Assembly (NCBI GenBank): GCA_013396525.1
Contig: VWYX01001144.1
Location: 1 to 64,000 of the forward strand
Reading direction: 5' to 3'
DNA length: 64,000 nt
Source: Chaetorhynchus papuensis
Taxonomy: Eukaryota; Chordata; Aves; Passeriformes; Rhipiduridae
The notes under the pieces were generated by a model. It saw only the letters and a list, made by a program, of their open reading frames with translations. It had not been told where the DNA came from and searched no databases. Made by a program: the position numbers and the translations under genes. This document shows, one piece after another, positions 1 through 11,452 of this stretch. Numbering within the stretch: position 1 is the stretch's first letter; the number at the start of each line of letters is the position of its first letter.

Positions 1-2457
1 TATTTCAGTGTTTGTTTATTAACCAGGAATTGTAGAAAGGAGGATGATGTGTCAGCCAGCAGCAGAAATTAAGAAGCATTAATTCCTTCCCATTTGTACA
101 CTTGTTCATCCTTCTTTTCCACCCACATGAATGAAACCCAAGCCAAGAGACAAAATTCCATGTTTGGCAGCCCCTAAGCAGTGCTCTGTGCCCCGATGGG
201 GTCACTCCCCTTTGGGATACAGCAGAGAGTGAAAGAATGGCACTGTCAAACCAGGTGAGAACAAAACAGGAAACCAACACCCCACGGCAAAGTTATGCTC
301 AAAGAAATCATTAACAAAATAATTACAATAAATTAATTGAATTGACTTCTAACACTATTGTTTCTGCATATTGAAGCACAAATATGGCAGAGGCAGAAAT
401 AACAAGGACATCAGAGAAGTGAAGGGAACCTGACTGTCACCAGTCCCTCCCAAGTGCCCGTGGTGTCCTCTGAGCTACACGTGGTACCCAAACCTCTCTG
501 TTCCTGAAGCACTCGCTGACCCCCATGGGAGGCTGGATGGATGAGGAGCCAATTCTCCCACAGCAAAGTCATTTGTTCCTGTAAGCTGGGAAGTGTTCTA
601 CAACTGCTGAGCTCTGCATTTCTCTGGGAAGCCCTGACAGAACGCCTTACAGGGGCTCCATAACATTTTGGAAAGACATCCACTGACATTACCCACACAT
701 CTTCCATAAAATTTCTTTCCTTTGAAATCTCTCTCTAGAGGAAAAAAAAAAAAATTACCTTTGTCACAGCGTTTTTATCAGCTATAAAGGTCTCTACATC
801 CAGCTAAATCTCTGCAGGAGGAAAGTCTCTACCCCCAGATACTCCTGCTTGTTGTCTCCAGTCCTCATTTTATTCCATGTGATTGTATTATCCACAGGGA
901 TTGAGGAGGCTGAGGCAGATTTCCTGCTCAGAGCACTGTTACCTGCAGATCTGGGCAGAGTGATGAGGAGCAGGACTTTATGGAAGTTCATAGGACACAG
1001 CAGGACACAGGAACAGAGATTTTTTTTTTTTATATGTACATGGCTTAGCACTATATACACAAGATATATGTTTGTACTGCTCAGAGTATAGGAGCCGCGT
1101 GTAAGAAAAATCACAGGCTGGGAAAAAAACCTCATTTTTGTGTCTATATCTATTCTCATATACACAAGAACTCAAAAATATTGCTCTAGCTATACAAGCT
1201 CTCTACAACATTTTTATCAGATTTTCTATTAAGCAACATCTAAAAATCACAAAGAGAATTAAACTTTGTATATCGAGTTGGCATTTAAAAAAGAGCTAGA
1301 ATGTGTAAATATCATCAAGCTTCAATGCCCCAGGTACAAAATGACTTTTTATGAAAAAAAATCCATTACAATTACACAGAAAAACAGGGAATAAAAAGGA
1401 GCCAACACTGGAACTAGGACACATAGACAGGCTCTCACTTGAGTGAAAATCCTGTCAGTAATTAACAGTTCCTGGGGACAAAGGAGCAGTAAACCCCTGG
1501 CTGAAGTAAGTGAGAAAGTTTCCTTATACCACTATAAGACATTTAACTACTCATAAATAGGAAATACTTACAGCTCCTTAAATGTTTAAGTAAAAAACCC
1601 TTGGAGATAAATAAATAATGTACAAAAATTCCTGCTGGAGCCGGTGCTGGGAGTGCCACACTTATACACCGGGACTGGCAGAGCTGCACTGCTCCAGAAA
1701 CAGCCAAAATTGGGATTTATATACAAACACTGCCTGCAAGATTTTTCAGCTGCCTGAGGTACAACGCCAGGACGTTGTGACTGTGATGGATCTGCGAGGA
1801 AAATTTCCCCGACAGATTTGCAACCTGCTGGATTTCTTGGATTTATGGAAGTCAGACAGAAGGCCAGGCTGCCGTCAGGCACCAGCGCTGCCCGCTCCCA
1901 AAATGCCAGCGTGATCCAAGGGCACCCCGTGCCCAATGAGCCTGAGCTGTGATGCGTGGAGCTGCCCCGTGTCGCAGCCACATCCTGCACAAATCAGCCC
2001 CTGCCACTGCCAAGGAAATGTCATTGTGGAGATGCAGAAAAAACATTCCCTGGAGGCTGGGGGAATGCCAGAGCACCCGCCGCGGCCTGGAATGACATCC
2101 CATGGAATCACAGAATTGCAGCAGGGTTTGGGTTGTATGAGGATCACCCAGTTCCAAGCCCCTGCCCCCTTCCACTGGAAGGTTCCACTTCCACATGTCC
2201 AAAGATGTGCAGACAAAGCAAAGCAAAGCACCATATCCAATGTGTTGGAGCAGATCCACTCGGATCTCCTCTGCTCCCCTTTCCTCAGCATCCCCCTCCC
2301 CTGCAACACCTTCTTCTTCTTCCCTTCACTTCCCACTGACAAAAGAAAAATCATTCTGCTTTTGGCTGCCAAAAGCATTAACAGTACAAGGAAGTGGATT
2401 CAAAATGTACCAGATGGAAACAACTCCTAATCAGTAACTGCAACCACAACAGAGGAG
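1..2457. other. Non-coding stretch, AT-rich then GC-richer; possible minus-strand 3' UTR
   Basis: No recognisable exon or repeat is seen. The first 1.65 kb is AT-rich and contains a T run at 1020-1031. Read on the minus strand it shows a poly(A) signal AATAAA (complement of 15-20), a Pumilio-type TGTACATA (complement of 1033-1040) and an AU-rich nonamer TTATTTATT (complement of 1610-1618), a combination found in vertebrate 3' UTRs. From about 1670 to 2330 the sequence is GC-richer and gives several overlapping short ORFs on both strands, none resembling a known protein. The 3'-UTR reading is inference only, because no upstream coding exon is visible. Confidence 0.3.
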
Positions 2458-2562
2458 AATGAGCAACCTGGGCTGTGGAAGGTGTCCCTGCCCGTGGCAG
2501 GGGGTGCAGCTGGATGGGCTGTGAGGACCCTTCCAACCCAAAACATTCTGGGACTGTATGTC
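2458..2562 (+). mobile_element. CR1: CR1 LINE 3'-end fragment
   Basis: This is the last ~100 bases of a CR1 retrotransposon in sense orientation. It opens with GAGCAACCTGGGCTGTGGAAG, passes through GTGTCCCTGCCCGTGGCAG, and ends with CCTTCCAACCC and CATTCTGGGA. It is 5'-truncated, as almost all avian CR1 copies are, and carries no coding potential. Confidence 0.85.
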
Positions 2563-3696
2563 TCACACGAACACAGCTGGGAGAAAAGGGCTGACTGACT
2601 GTTCAATACAATCCAGTGACAGCCAGGATTTTCCACACTGTCCCAGGTCCATGTGCCCACAGAGAGTGGGGCTTGCAGTGATCTCTCTTGAGCGGCTCCA
2701 GATCCCAACTTTGTGAAATCTTTAATTTTTTAATTTCATTTTTGATGCGATGCAATGCTGCTGTTCGGATATATAGCACAAGCTTTCATTCTGCATGCAA
2801 GCCAGGCTGTCTCAGGCACTAATACCCAGAATTAGTATGCAGCCAGGAGTGCATTTAAATTTATCCCAAATTGATATGGAATCCTCTGACAAATGTCTGT
2901 CAGGAGGCGGACAGGACCCAGCTTCCATGTGCTTTGGCATATTGCCTTTCTACAGGTTTTAGGTCACTTCAAGACAGAAATGGTCATTATCTTTTCAATA
3001 TAAAATGATATAAAAGTTTCTAGGTGGTTGCAGCATGTCCAATTATCCATCCCCTGGCATCCTCTCCCGGGAAGAGTGTCAGTGAACAAGGATCTGTCAT
3101 TAAAACCATCACTGCACCAGAACAGTCACTGTCAGGAGCAGCTCAACAAAATACTTGGTGCTTTTTCATGGTGAACCACCTCCATTTTCTGTATCAATTA
3201 AATAAAAAGTACAAAAGAAGTGAGGCACTAATTAGCAAATCACAGTTGCTGCGTGTCCCCATGCAGGAGGGGAAAGCTGGGGAGGAAAGCAAACACCACT
3301 TGCTGTAAAAGCTCTGGGGGAGGATTTTTACTCTCTATCTCATTTCCCGTGGTACTGGGGTCAGCCCAGCTGACAGCAGGTTGTCACTCCCACTCCGTGG
3401 AAGGGGAGATAAAAGCTTTCATCTGTGCCATGAAGAACGCAAGTACAAACAAGGCACAAACAACTCGGGTTACGTGTTACAGCTCCAGGTGTCCCTAGGG
3501 CAGCAGCAACTCAGGGCAAACGTACCAGAGAGTGGGCCAGAAACATAAATCCCCAGTGCTGCACACACAGTGCCCGGAGCTGTGGGCAGCTGGGCACTCC
3601 ATGGAGGGGTGGGCACTGCTGGGAGAGAGGGGGGGAACCAGCACCCGGTTCTGGCTGGCTCTGCCCCCACCACACCCGGTACTCCAGACACAATCG
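2563..3696. other. Unique non-coding sequence
   Basis: AT-rich sequence to about 3240, then mixed composition. It holds short chance ORFs only. I see no repeat, RNA gene or exon that can be supported. Confidence 0.4.
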
Positions 3697-3841
3697 CACA
3701 ATAAACCCTGGAAAGGGTTTGGGTTGGCAGGGACCTTAAAGCCCATCCAGTGCCTCCCTCTGCCGTGGGCAGGGACACCTTCCACTATCCCAGTTTGCTC
3801 CAAGCCCTGTCCAAGCTGGCCTGGAACATTCCAGGGGATAA
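3697..3841 (-). mobile_element. CR1: CR1 LINE 3'-end fragment (antisense)
   Basis: On the plus strand it reads as the reverse complement of the CR1 tail: GGGTTTGGGTTGG, GGGACCTTAAAGCCCATCC, then CAGGGACACCTTCCACT and TGCTCCAAGCCCTGTCC. About 145 bp remain. Several substitutions and a short indel relative to the usual tail suggest a moderately old copy. Confidence 0.85.
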
Positions 3842-4883
3842 CTAGAGCTGATTTTAGTGCCACAGTGCTGCCGAGCCCAAGGCGAGCAGCGTGTACAGCT
3901 GGGTCAGCTCGGGGAGCACTGCACGCAGCACCTCTGCTGACAACACAGCAACAACAGCCAAGGCCACTCAGTCCACTATTCCCATGATAAAAAACTTACA
4001 CTCAACCTCTTTTAATGCTTCTGAGCTTTCAAACAGAAAAGAAGGGGCAAAGAATATTCTGCTTGCATCCAGCACCCAGCCCTAGTTTGGGGAGCCCAGG
4101 GGAGCCCAGCTCTGCTGGAATTGCTAAATGGTAAAAAAAATTCTGCCATCTATTCCCTGGGTTAGAGAATTCCAGCCTGGATCTGTGGGGGCAGGCCAGA
4201 GGGGAGGATGAAAGCTCCTTGGCTCCCCATGGAGCACAACTGGTGCTCCCATGGAAGGTGGGAGCCTGCAGCCCTCCCCCAGCAGGCTCAGTGAAATGCA
4301 TCTAACACACAGACAGGGAAATTATTTCTTTCTGGAAACAGGAACAACCGTGGTTTGGGGGGCTTTGGGTTCTTTTTTGAAGGCAGAGAAAGAAAAACCA
4401 GGGTGCAATTTCCAGCTCTTTTCCTGAGCCGCTTTTGGGACAGCACAACACAACCCTGCTCTTTGCAGTCACACTGCCACATCTTCCATCTCCCCTGAAT
4501 GGTATTTGAACATCTAAATTAAACTTTCTATTGAATATAAATGCGAAATAGCACTTGCTTAGCTCAAATGCATATTTAATCTTGGGGGCTGGCAGGTGCG
4601 GGAAAATAGTTTCAGGACAATATGAATGGATAAAGTGGAATCCTGAAAACTGAGTTCTTCAAAACTGTCTCCAGACTTCAAACTATTCAAATTATTAATT
4701 AGCTTCAAATAAAGCCAGATAAGAAAATGGCACAGACCTCCCCTATTTGCTGTAAATAAGCAGGTAAGAGTCAGGAATTTAGTGATGCTGGGACACACCA
4801 CAGAAGGACAGAAAGCATACCGTCACCAGCATGAGTTATTCATTTTTCTCCAATTAAATATATTTAATATTTTGTAGCTTACG

Positions 4884-4907
4884 GATAAGATAAAATAAGA
4901 TAAAATA
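4884..4907. repeat. Short GATAA/GATAAAATAA tandem repeat
   Basis: GATAAGATAAAATAAGATAA-type sequence repeats GATAA three times in 24 bases. It is a small AT-rich simple repeat and also forms a cluster of GATA-factor core motifs. Confidence 0.6.
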
Positions 4908-6829
4908 CACTGTTCAGCACCACCAAGGCAATATTGCTTTTGGTGAACATGCAATGTCCTAATTTCGCTTTTTTTTCTGGAGAAACCCCCTTTTCACAGT
5001 ACCTACCTTAAAGCCCACAATACCTGAGGATTAAAACACCAATCCTTTTCAGGTGTTTTCACAATATATTTATTGCAGTAACAGCCTTAGCTGGGACAAC
5101 CTCTGTATGATCCTACTTTTTTATAAAAGCCATGGCAAAATGACATCTGGTTGTGCTTTGTAGCTGCCCTGAGTGCAGGGACCAGAAATTTGTGATATTT
5201 GCTGGAAAGCACTTGACTGAAGGAGAGCCAGGCCAAGGGAATTGCTCTCCCTTCAGGCACTAATTAGCAGAGTCTCCACTGTTCTCCTCCACTCTTTACA
5301 TCCTCTGACGTTTCATCTCTTCCCTTGATTGGGAGCAACTGTCCTATAAAGAGATTTTTTTTCAGCAGTAATTGGTAATAAAACTGACTAGCATGGATTG
5401 TGATCATTTGGAAAATTTACCTTCCACCTGATAACAGCACAGTTTTAGGATTCCTGATAGACTCCCTTGCTGCCTCTCAAGGTTATTGTGCATTTAATGA
5501 GTCTTCGTTGGTTTAAGGTAAGTGAAAATAAAAAAAACTACAGATTTCATAACAGAGCAGCAAGACTTTGCCCAAGATATGCTGATTTATGGCACAGGAC
5601 TCCGGAACCTGCAGGGGTGCTACAGAGATGATCCAAGTGTTATGGGAATAGGACAATCCATGAGTTCTGTGGTTTAAGGTCCACAGTATTACTGTCTTGG
5701 GACTAGAACCTTTTCAAGCTCTGTTTTAAAATGAATGGTGATGAATCTTAGAAAAATTGGGTTTTTTTGTAAATTAGTTTTTAAAAATGGTAAATACAAC
5801 AGCAAAATCTATGGGGATTTCAATATTTCACCTCTTCCCTTCTTCCCCATCTGCAGCACAGTTATTCTGTACACTGCTCTTCATGAAACAAAAGGATTTA
5901 TAGATATTATTTCCATAGTCCAGTGAAGCAATAATCCACACAGGGAAAATAGTGCAAATCCCATCGTTCGTTGGCCTCAATTTTTCCAGACATTTTAAAG
6001 TCAGGAATAATATTGCAGAAATCATCCACATCTACCCCAGCAGAAGATCATCTGCGTTGAAAAACAGCTCTTTGGAACTGAGGGCTTAATACATATATCC
6101 ATAAATACAAAATATTACATTTTTATTATTTCAATGTACAGCTTCACTTCTGTGTCAGATTGCTGCAACATTTAACATCCAATTTAATAACAAATTCTGA
6201 CTATTCATCAGTTCTATGGAGCCAAAATGAGACATGGTATTGCTTGCAGCCCATATTTCTGAAAAACCCATATTCCTAAACATTATTCTTTCGAATAATT
6301 AGTTCATTGACATTCTTGTGCTAAAGAAAATATCATTAGTAATTTATAGAAGTTGCATGAAGAGTAATAAGAGTTCAAAAACCCAGTGTGAGATAAATGA
6401 AGCCCACAGGTCACTGCAAATCATTAGAAGGCAGCTCTAACGATATGCACAAGAATTATCCTTCAGCCAGGCTGACAGGGAACCCTGCCCGATGCCAGAC
6501 CACCCTTATCTCAAATATTTGATAGTGTAGCCCTGGATAAAACCTCTGCTTTGGTTTTGGAGAGATGCTGGGACTGGTTTAGAGAGTCTGCTGGAACCCA
6601 GAATAAAACAGCTCCAGATTATGGATCCTTCCTCCACCCTTTTTGTCCCTGTGCTCCAAACCTGCCCATTAGCAAGGGCTGACGTTTTCTCTCTCCTCCA
6701 GCCTCCAAAAGCTTTTGTATTTCAGATCTCTCCCCATTATCTCACACCTCAGAGACACAACCTTGCACCACCGTGCTGTCATTGACTTCATCTGTTTGCT
6801 TTCATCACTCCATTTGCACATCCTTATCA

Positions 6830-6842
6830 TATTATTATTATT
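6830..6842. repeat. (ATT)n microsatellite
   Basis: Four uninterrupted TTA/ATT units. A short simple repeat, potentially polymorphic. Confidence 0.7.
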
Positions 6843-6929
6843 CCTCACGGAGCTGTGCAGCCAAGAAATGTGTGAGTCCAAGAACATACATGGAAAATAG
6901 GTATGAAATAACACTCCTAAGTCCTGTAA

Positions 6930-7305
6930 GGAGCAACTGGGGGAGCTGGAAAGGGGCTCAGCCTGGAGAAAAGGAGGCTCAGGGGGGACCTTGTGGCTCT
7001 GCACAACTCCCTGACAGAAGGGGGCAGCCGGGGGAGGTCAGGCTCTGCTCCCAGGGAACAGGGACAGGAAGAGAGGGAACGGCCTCAATTCAGGAGGAAT
7101 TTCTCCATGGAAAGGGTGCTCAGGCCTTGGCAGGCACTGCCCAGGGAGGTTTGGAGTGCCCATCCCTGGAGGTGCCCAAGGAAGGCCTGGACGTGGCACT
7201 GAGTGCCCTGGGCAGGCGACAAGGTGGGCATAAGCCATAGCTTGGACTCCATGGGCTGGGAGGGCTTTTTGAACCTGAACAATTTTGTGATTTTATTCTG
7301 TGATT
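6930..7305 (+). mobile_element. CR1: CR1 LINE fragment, longer 3' region
   Basis: About 375 bp of CR1 in sense orientation. Landmarks in order are GGGAGCTGGAAAGGGGCTCAG, CCTGGAGAAAAGGAGGCTCAG, GGAATTTCTCCATGGAAAGG, GCCCAGGGAGGTTTGGAGTG, CATCCCTGGAGGTGCCCAAG and the terminal TTTTGTGATTTTATTCTGTGATT. It keeps the region just upstream of the UTR as well as the characteristic octamer-like 3' tail. The CDCACTGAGTGCCCTGGG-type interior differs from the GTGTCCCTGCCCATGG tail of the neighbouring copies, so it belongs to a different CR1 subfamily, the same one as 26262-26533. Short ORFs through it are not functional. Confidence 0.85.
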
Positions 7306-9506
7306 CCCAGGAAGAGCTGGGAGTGGTGGACACCAGTGAGTGCTAATCCAGCTCTCAGGGCCACAGACACCTCTGGGATGTGCTGCCATGGAAGATGTGG
7401 CACAGCTTGGGTATTTTTTATAACAGATTTATCACCTTCCCTTTAGCTCATGACCTTACAGGATCGGGGTTTCAAGACATCTGTTTTCAGATCAAGTGAG
7501 ATCAAGGAATAATTACGCTCAGATCAGGTGACTTTTAGTGATTAAAGGTCTAGAAGGAAACAGAAGACATAGAACTTGGTATTCACTGACTCCTGGAGAG
7601 TTTGGGCCTCATCAAAACAGGCCATGGGAAACAAAGGCAAAGCTTCTTTAAACAAGTGGCTTCCTAACGAAGGAGCAACAGCCTTTTGTTTGTCCAGTGG
7701 ATCTGTGCCTTAATAAAACAGCAGATTGGAAATCTGCTGAAAACACTAGAAATTCCCATGGGGAATTCTTGCTAGTCTGAACAGTTCTATAAATAATTCA
7801 GTATAATTGACAAGAATACCATTAAAAAACAGTGAAGTCATCTTAGACTTTTAGTTGGAATTTAAAGTAAAAATTTCACCCGACCTGATGCGGTCGATAC
7901 CAAAGTCACTCCCAATCCACAGCAACCAGAGAACAAAAGAGAAAGGCAGATGAAAACGAGCAGCTGGTGCCTGCGATCAGTGGAGTGTGAAACGAAGCAG
8001 TTAAATGTTTACCACGGCACTGGGCTTTGCTCTCAGGTTTTCTGCATTGCCGCTGCCCCGCTCAAGGCTGGCTGGGGCTGCGAGCAAATGAGCTCCAGAG
8101 ATGGCTCCAAGTCAATCATCACACCCAGGTACAGCATTCCCAGCAAAGCACATGGCAGCTTTTCTGACCCTGCTGCTCATAATGAAGCTCCTAACACTGG
8201 GAACATCTGGCCATGTTCAGAATGAAAGCCCAGGGAAGGGGCTGTGCAAATTTAATCCTTCTCATTACTACAGGCAACACAACGGCTTCATTTTTCTATT
8301 TGACTTCAGACCTTGTGCATGATTGTTTAATCTCTTTATTTTTACTTGAAAGAATCAGATGAATCTAACCCTGGAAAATAAACAGCCCTTGATGCCCAGC
8401 ATCCTGAGCTCAAACAGCTCCGTGTCCTTGGGGGAACACGAGCAGCTAACGACTCCCCACTCCTGGGGTGCAAAGCACTTAATTAACAAACCCAATGTTT
8501 TTACAGAAGTTGTTTCTTTGTTCAAGTTAATGGTGCAAAATATTACCAGCAGAGCTGCACACCAGCCCCTGGACAAGCCCTGTGCTGAATTCCCTGCTGC
8601 TCCCTTCCCATCTCAGCACAGCAACCAATTCCATTGGTAAAAGAAATCCCTTCCATCTTTTAGCTCTTCATTGCTCTTCCACTGTCTCTAACCTTACATA
8701 AAACCATTCCTCTGCTGGGTGCAACAGCAGCATTTTTATCTTTTAATAGTCTTGCATATTTCTAATAAGGGTTATTAATGTATTTTATATTACTCAATGT
8801 ATTTACACACAAAGTGAACCAGGAAATAGCACACGTATTTCCATTATAACATTGGGAGACCCACCTCGAACCTCTGTTGTATCTATTTAAGTTGCTTTGT
8901 TTGATGGTGCAGAAATACACTTAACACAGCCAGTTCCCACATCTCTAGCCAGTGAAATCCTGTGGCACACATGAATCATTTCAATAGAAAATTTAGAAGA
9001 AAGTTAATTAAAGGTCATTGGTTTTTCCTCTTCACCCCCCTCCTTTTTCTTTAGTAATTTGAAGGACCTCCACTGTCTATCAGCATGGGGGAAAATAAGA
9101 CAATTTCGTTAAAGCTGACAGAATTAGCAAGAGATAAGTAAAGGTCAAATGTCAGGGTGAGGACTGGAAGCTTAATCTTCCACCACACAGCAGAGCAGCA
9201 AAAAGAAGGGAAAAGAGGTATATTTAATCAAAAAGGGGACAAAAAAGAAATTTGCATCAAAAATATTCCTGCAAATTAAAATAGATTGAGATCTTGATCA
9301 AAGACTGCAAAGTTTTCAGTTAATTAAGAATTATTCAGAGATCAGACTATTTTGCAATGGGTTAAACCAATGGTGTGAAGCAAATTCAGTTATTCTGGAA
9401 AGAGCCAAGTTGTTCTGTGTCAACTTGTGGGTGCTGAGGGAACAGTCAGCTGGAGCTGGGCTCCTGTGCTGCAGGAAGGCAAACACAGCCCAAAACAGCC
9501 AGAAAA
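7306..9506. other. Unique non-coding sequence
   Basis: About 2.2 kb without a recognised gene or repeat. A CpG-bearing hairpin CGACC-6 nt-GGTCG lies at 7881-7896 in AT-rich surroundings. From about 8990 to 9180 the sequence is rich in TTAATTAA and GTCAAAGG-like motifs and could be regulatory, but this cannot be shown from one sequence. Confidence 0.4.
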
Positions 9507-9618
9507 TCACGGGATCCCAGACTGGTTTGGGTTGGAAGGACCCTAAAGCTCATCCCAATCCACAGGTAGGGACACCTTCCACTGTCCCAGGCTGCTCCAA
9601 GCCCTGTCCAGCCTGGAA
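9507..9618 (-). mobile_element. CR1: CR1 LINE 3'-end fragment (antisense)
   Basis: The reverse-complement CR1 tail starts at TCACGGGATCCCAGACTGG and continues through TTTGGGTTGGAAGGACCC, AGGGACACCTTCCACTGTC and CTGCTCCAAGCCCTGTCC. About 110 bp are present, ending abruptly in unique sequence. Confidence 0.87.
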
Positions 9619-11310
9619 TTTAGCTTCAGCATCATCCGCATGAAAAAGCGGATAAAACAGGCTGGAAATACAGTTGGAATAGCATCTTTCACATGGAGCA
9701 ATCTGCAAATATTTGAGATTATAACAAGTTACGGCTAATTTAAAGTATAAAGAAATCACGGAATAATCTGAACTATAAAGCAACAGAATTATTTTTCTTG
9801 GTAAGAGTCTATGAAAAATACAGTTAATGAAGCTAAGAAACAGAAGGTTACTCCAGACCAGAGAAAAAGACCTCTTGAATGAGCAGACAGAAAATATTAC
9901 AAGAAAGGCAAGAACAATGTGCCATTTCTAAATAAACACAAGTGGAATCCAAGTTCTACGATTGCCTTTCCCTTGTGACAATAAAAACGGGTTGTGGAGA
10001 AGCTGAATAGGCTCAGCATTGTACTGGCTGCTTTTATCTCACAGAGAGGGCACCAAGATTTTATCACATGCATTTTAATATTCTCATAACTTCAGTATTA
10101 TCTGCATGAGCAGCCGCTCATCCTCTCATTGGGGCTCCCTGGGGGCACCTGGAATAATTTCCCGTCACATAGAGCTGAACACTTGTTGTCTGTGCAACAG
10201 CACCACAGCTCACCTCAGGCCAGCTGATGGGACCTGCCTGGGACTTCTCTCGTGGCTCAATTTAACTATTAAATAATCACTATTAACTAATAACTATTTA
10301 TCTGTTACAAAATGTCAGGGGCTGAAGCCCAAACCAGTAGCACTTGCAGCAAAAACATCCTGACAGAACTTAGTAAGGAAAGAGCCTGTGGATTTCCTTT
10401 TGATACTTTCCACAATGCTACAGTGCAGAACTTTGCAAGGTTCATTAAGACTGATTAGAAACATAAATATGGACAGAACTTCATGTGCCATTATAAAATG
10501 ACTAAAAATATTTTCAATTCCAGTGTTTCTATTCCATCAATGCACCTTTTTGGACTAGTGCAGATCACCAGCATTTCTTGGCCGATGCTGAGTCATGTAT
10601 GACAATATCCTACCAATCCATATTTTTATACTCAATAAGTCATTCACATGCATAAATTATATATAAAAATAGACAAAGGAATTCCTGTGTCATCAATTTG
10701 TACTTTATATTCCTCCAGAAGGGGGGGGGTTATAGCATTTCCAGCACACAGAATCCCAGGACAGCTGTCTGTCCTGTCTGTCTCACACCACCCTTAAATA
10801 GGATTTTATTTGGATACCATATGCTTCAACCTCTCTGTCTGCCACCTTCAGATTTCCTTTTCTGAGCTGCAGAAAATAATATGCTAAATAGCAAGAAGAG
10901 TGGTGGTAAAACCATGGTAGAATTCTCTCCCTGGAGTAGAGGGGATGTGGATTAAAAGCACACCTGAAAGAGCCTTCATTTTACAGCCTATAAACCAAAC
11001 CCTCCCCTCACAGGGGGAACACATCAAGCCTCATTACACTGATGTCCTTCAAAGCAAAAAAGGTCTAAATGCAGCCTGAAAAATACACACTCATTACTGA
11101 TCCTCTGATTTTTGTGCTGCCAAACAGAAGGTTGGGAGTGTTATGGAAAACTTTATCGTCTTTATCATCTGGCATCACATCGTGCCAAAGATGGAACAGG
11201 CTGGATTTGTCCAAAGTATGAAGTTCAAAAAGAGAAGGCAACACGTTGGCTTTGTTACATGAACACGCTGTGGATAAGCAGCACACCAGGAGCAGAGCAG
11301 TCATGTTGTC
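9619..11310. other. Unique AT-rich non-coding sequence
   Basis: No gene or mobile element is recognised. Contains a run of nine G at 10721-10729. Confidence 0.4.
10721..10729. repeat. Poly-G tract
   Basis: Nine consecutive G residues in AT-rich flanks. A mononucleotide tract prone to length error in sequencing. Confidence 0.7.
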
Positions 11311-11452
11311 AAACAGGACTTTGGGCAAGGGGGAACAGCTTCCCACTGCCAGAGGGCACGGTTAGATGGGATACTGGGAAGGACTTGTTCCCCATGAGGG
11401 TGATGAGCCTCTGGCACAGGGTGCCCAGAGAAGCTGTGGCTGCCCCATCCCA
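11311..11452 (+). mobile_element. CR1: CR1 LINE fragment lacking the terminal tail
   Basis: Sense CR1 sequence recognisable from GGGGGAACAGCTTCCCACTG, TTCCCCATGAGGGTGATGAG, CTCTGGCACAGGGTGCCCAG and AGAAGCTGTGGCTGCCCCAT. It stops before the usual GTGTCCCTGCCCATGG region, so the 3' end has been lost by deletion or later rearrangement. That is unusual, because CR1 truncation normally affects the 5' end. Confidence 0.75.

Larger units (their letters stand above)
3842..6929. other. Unique non-coding sequence
   Basis: About 3.1 kb, mostly AT-rich, with no recognised gene. It contains a small GATAA/GATAAAATAA direct repeat at 4884-4907 and an ATT trinucleotide tract at 6830-6842. An AAG|gtaagt donor-like site lies near 5516-5523, but no convincing exon can be built around it. 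Confidence 0.4.

Noticed and set aside
5485..5523. Possible 36 bp micro-exon with AAG|GTAAGT donor
   Set aside because: The acceptor is weak, the interval is very short and there is no partner exon. It cannot be distinguished from chance.
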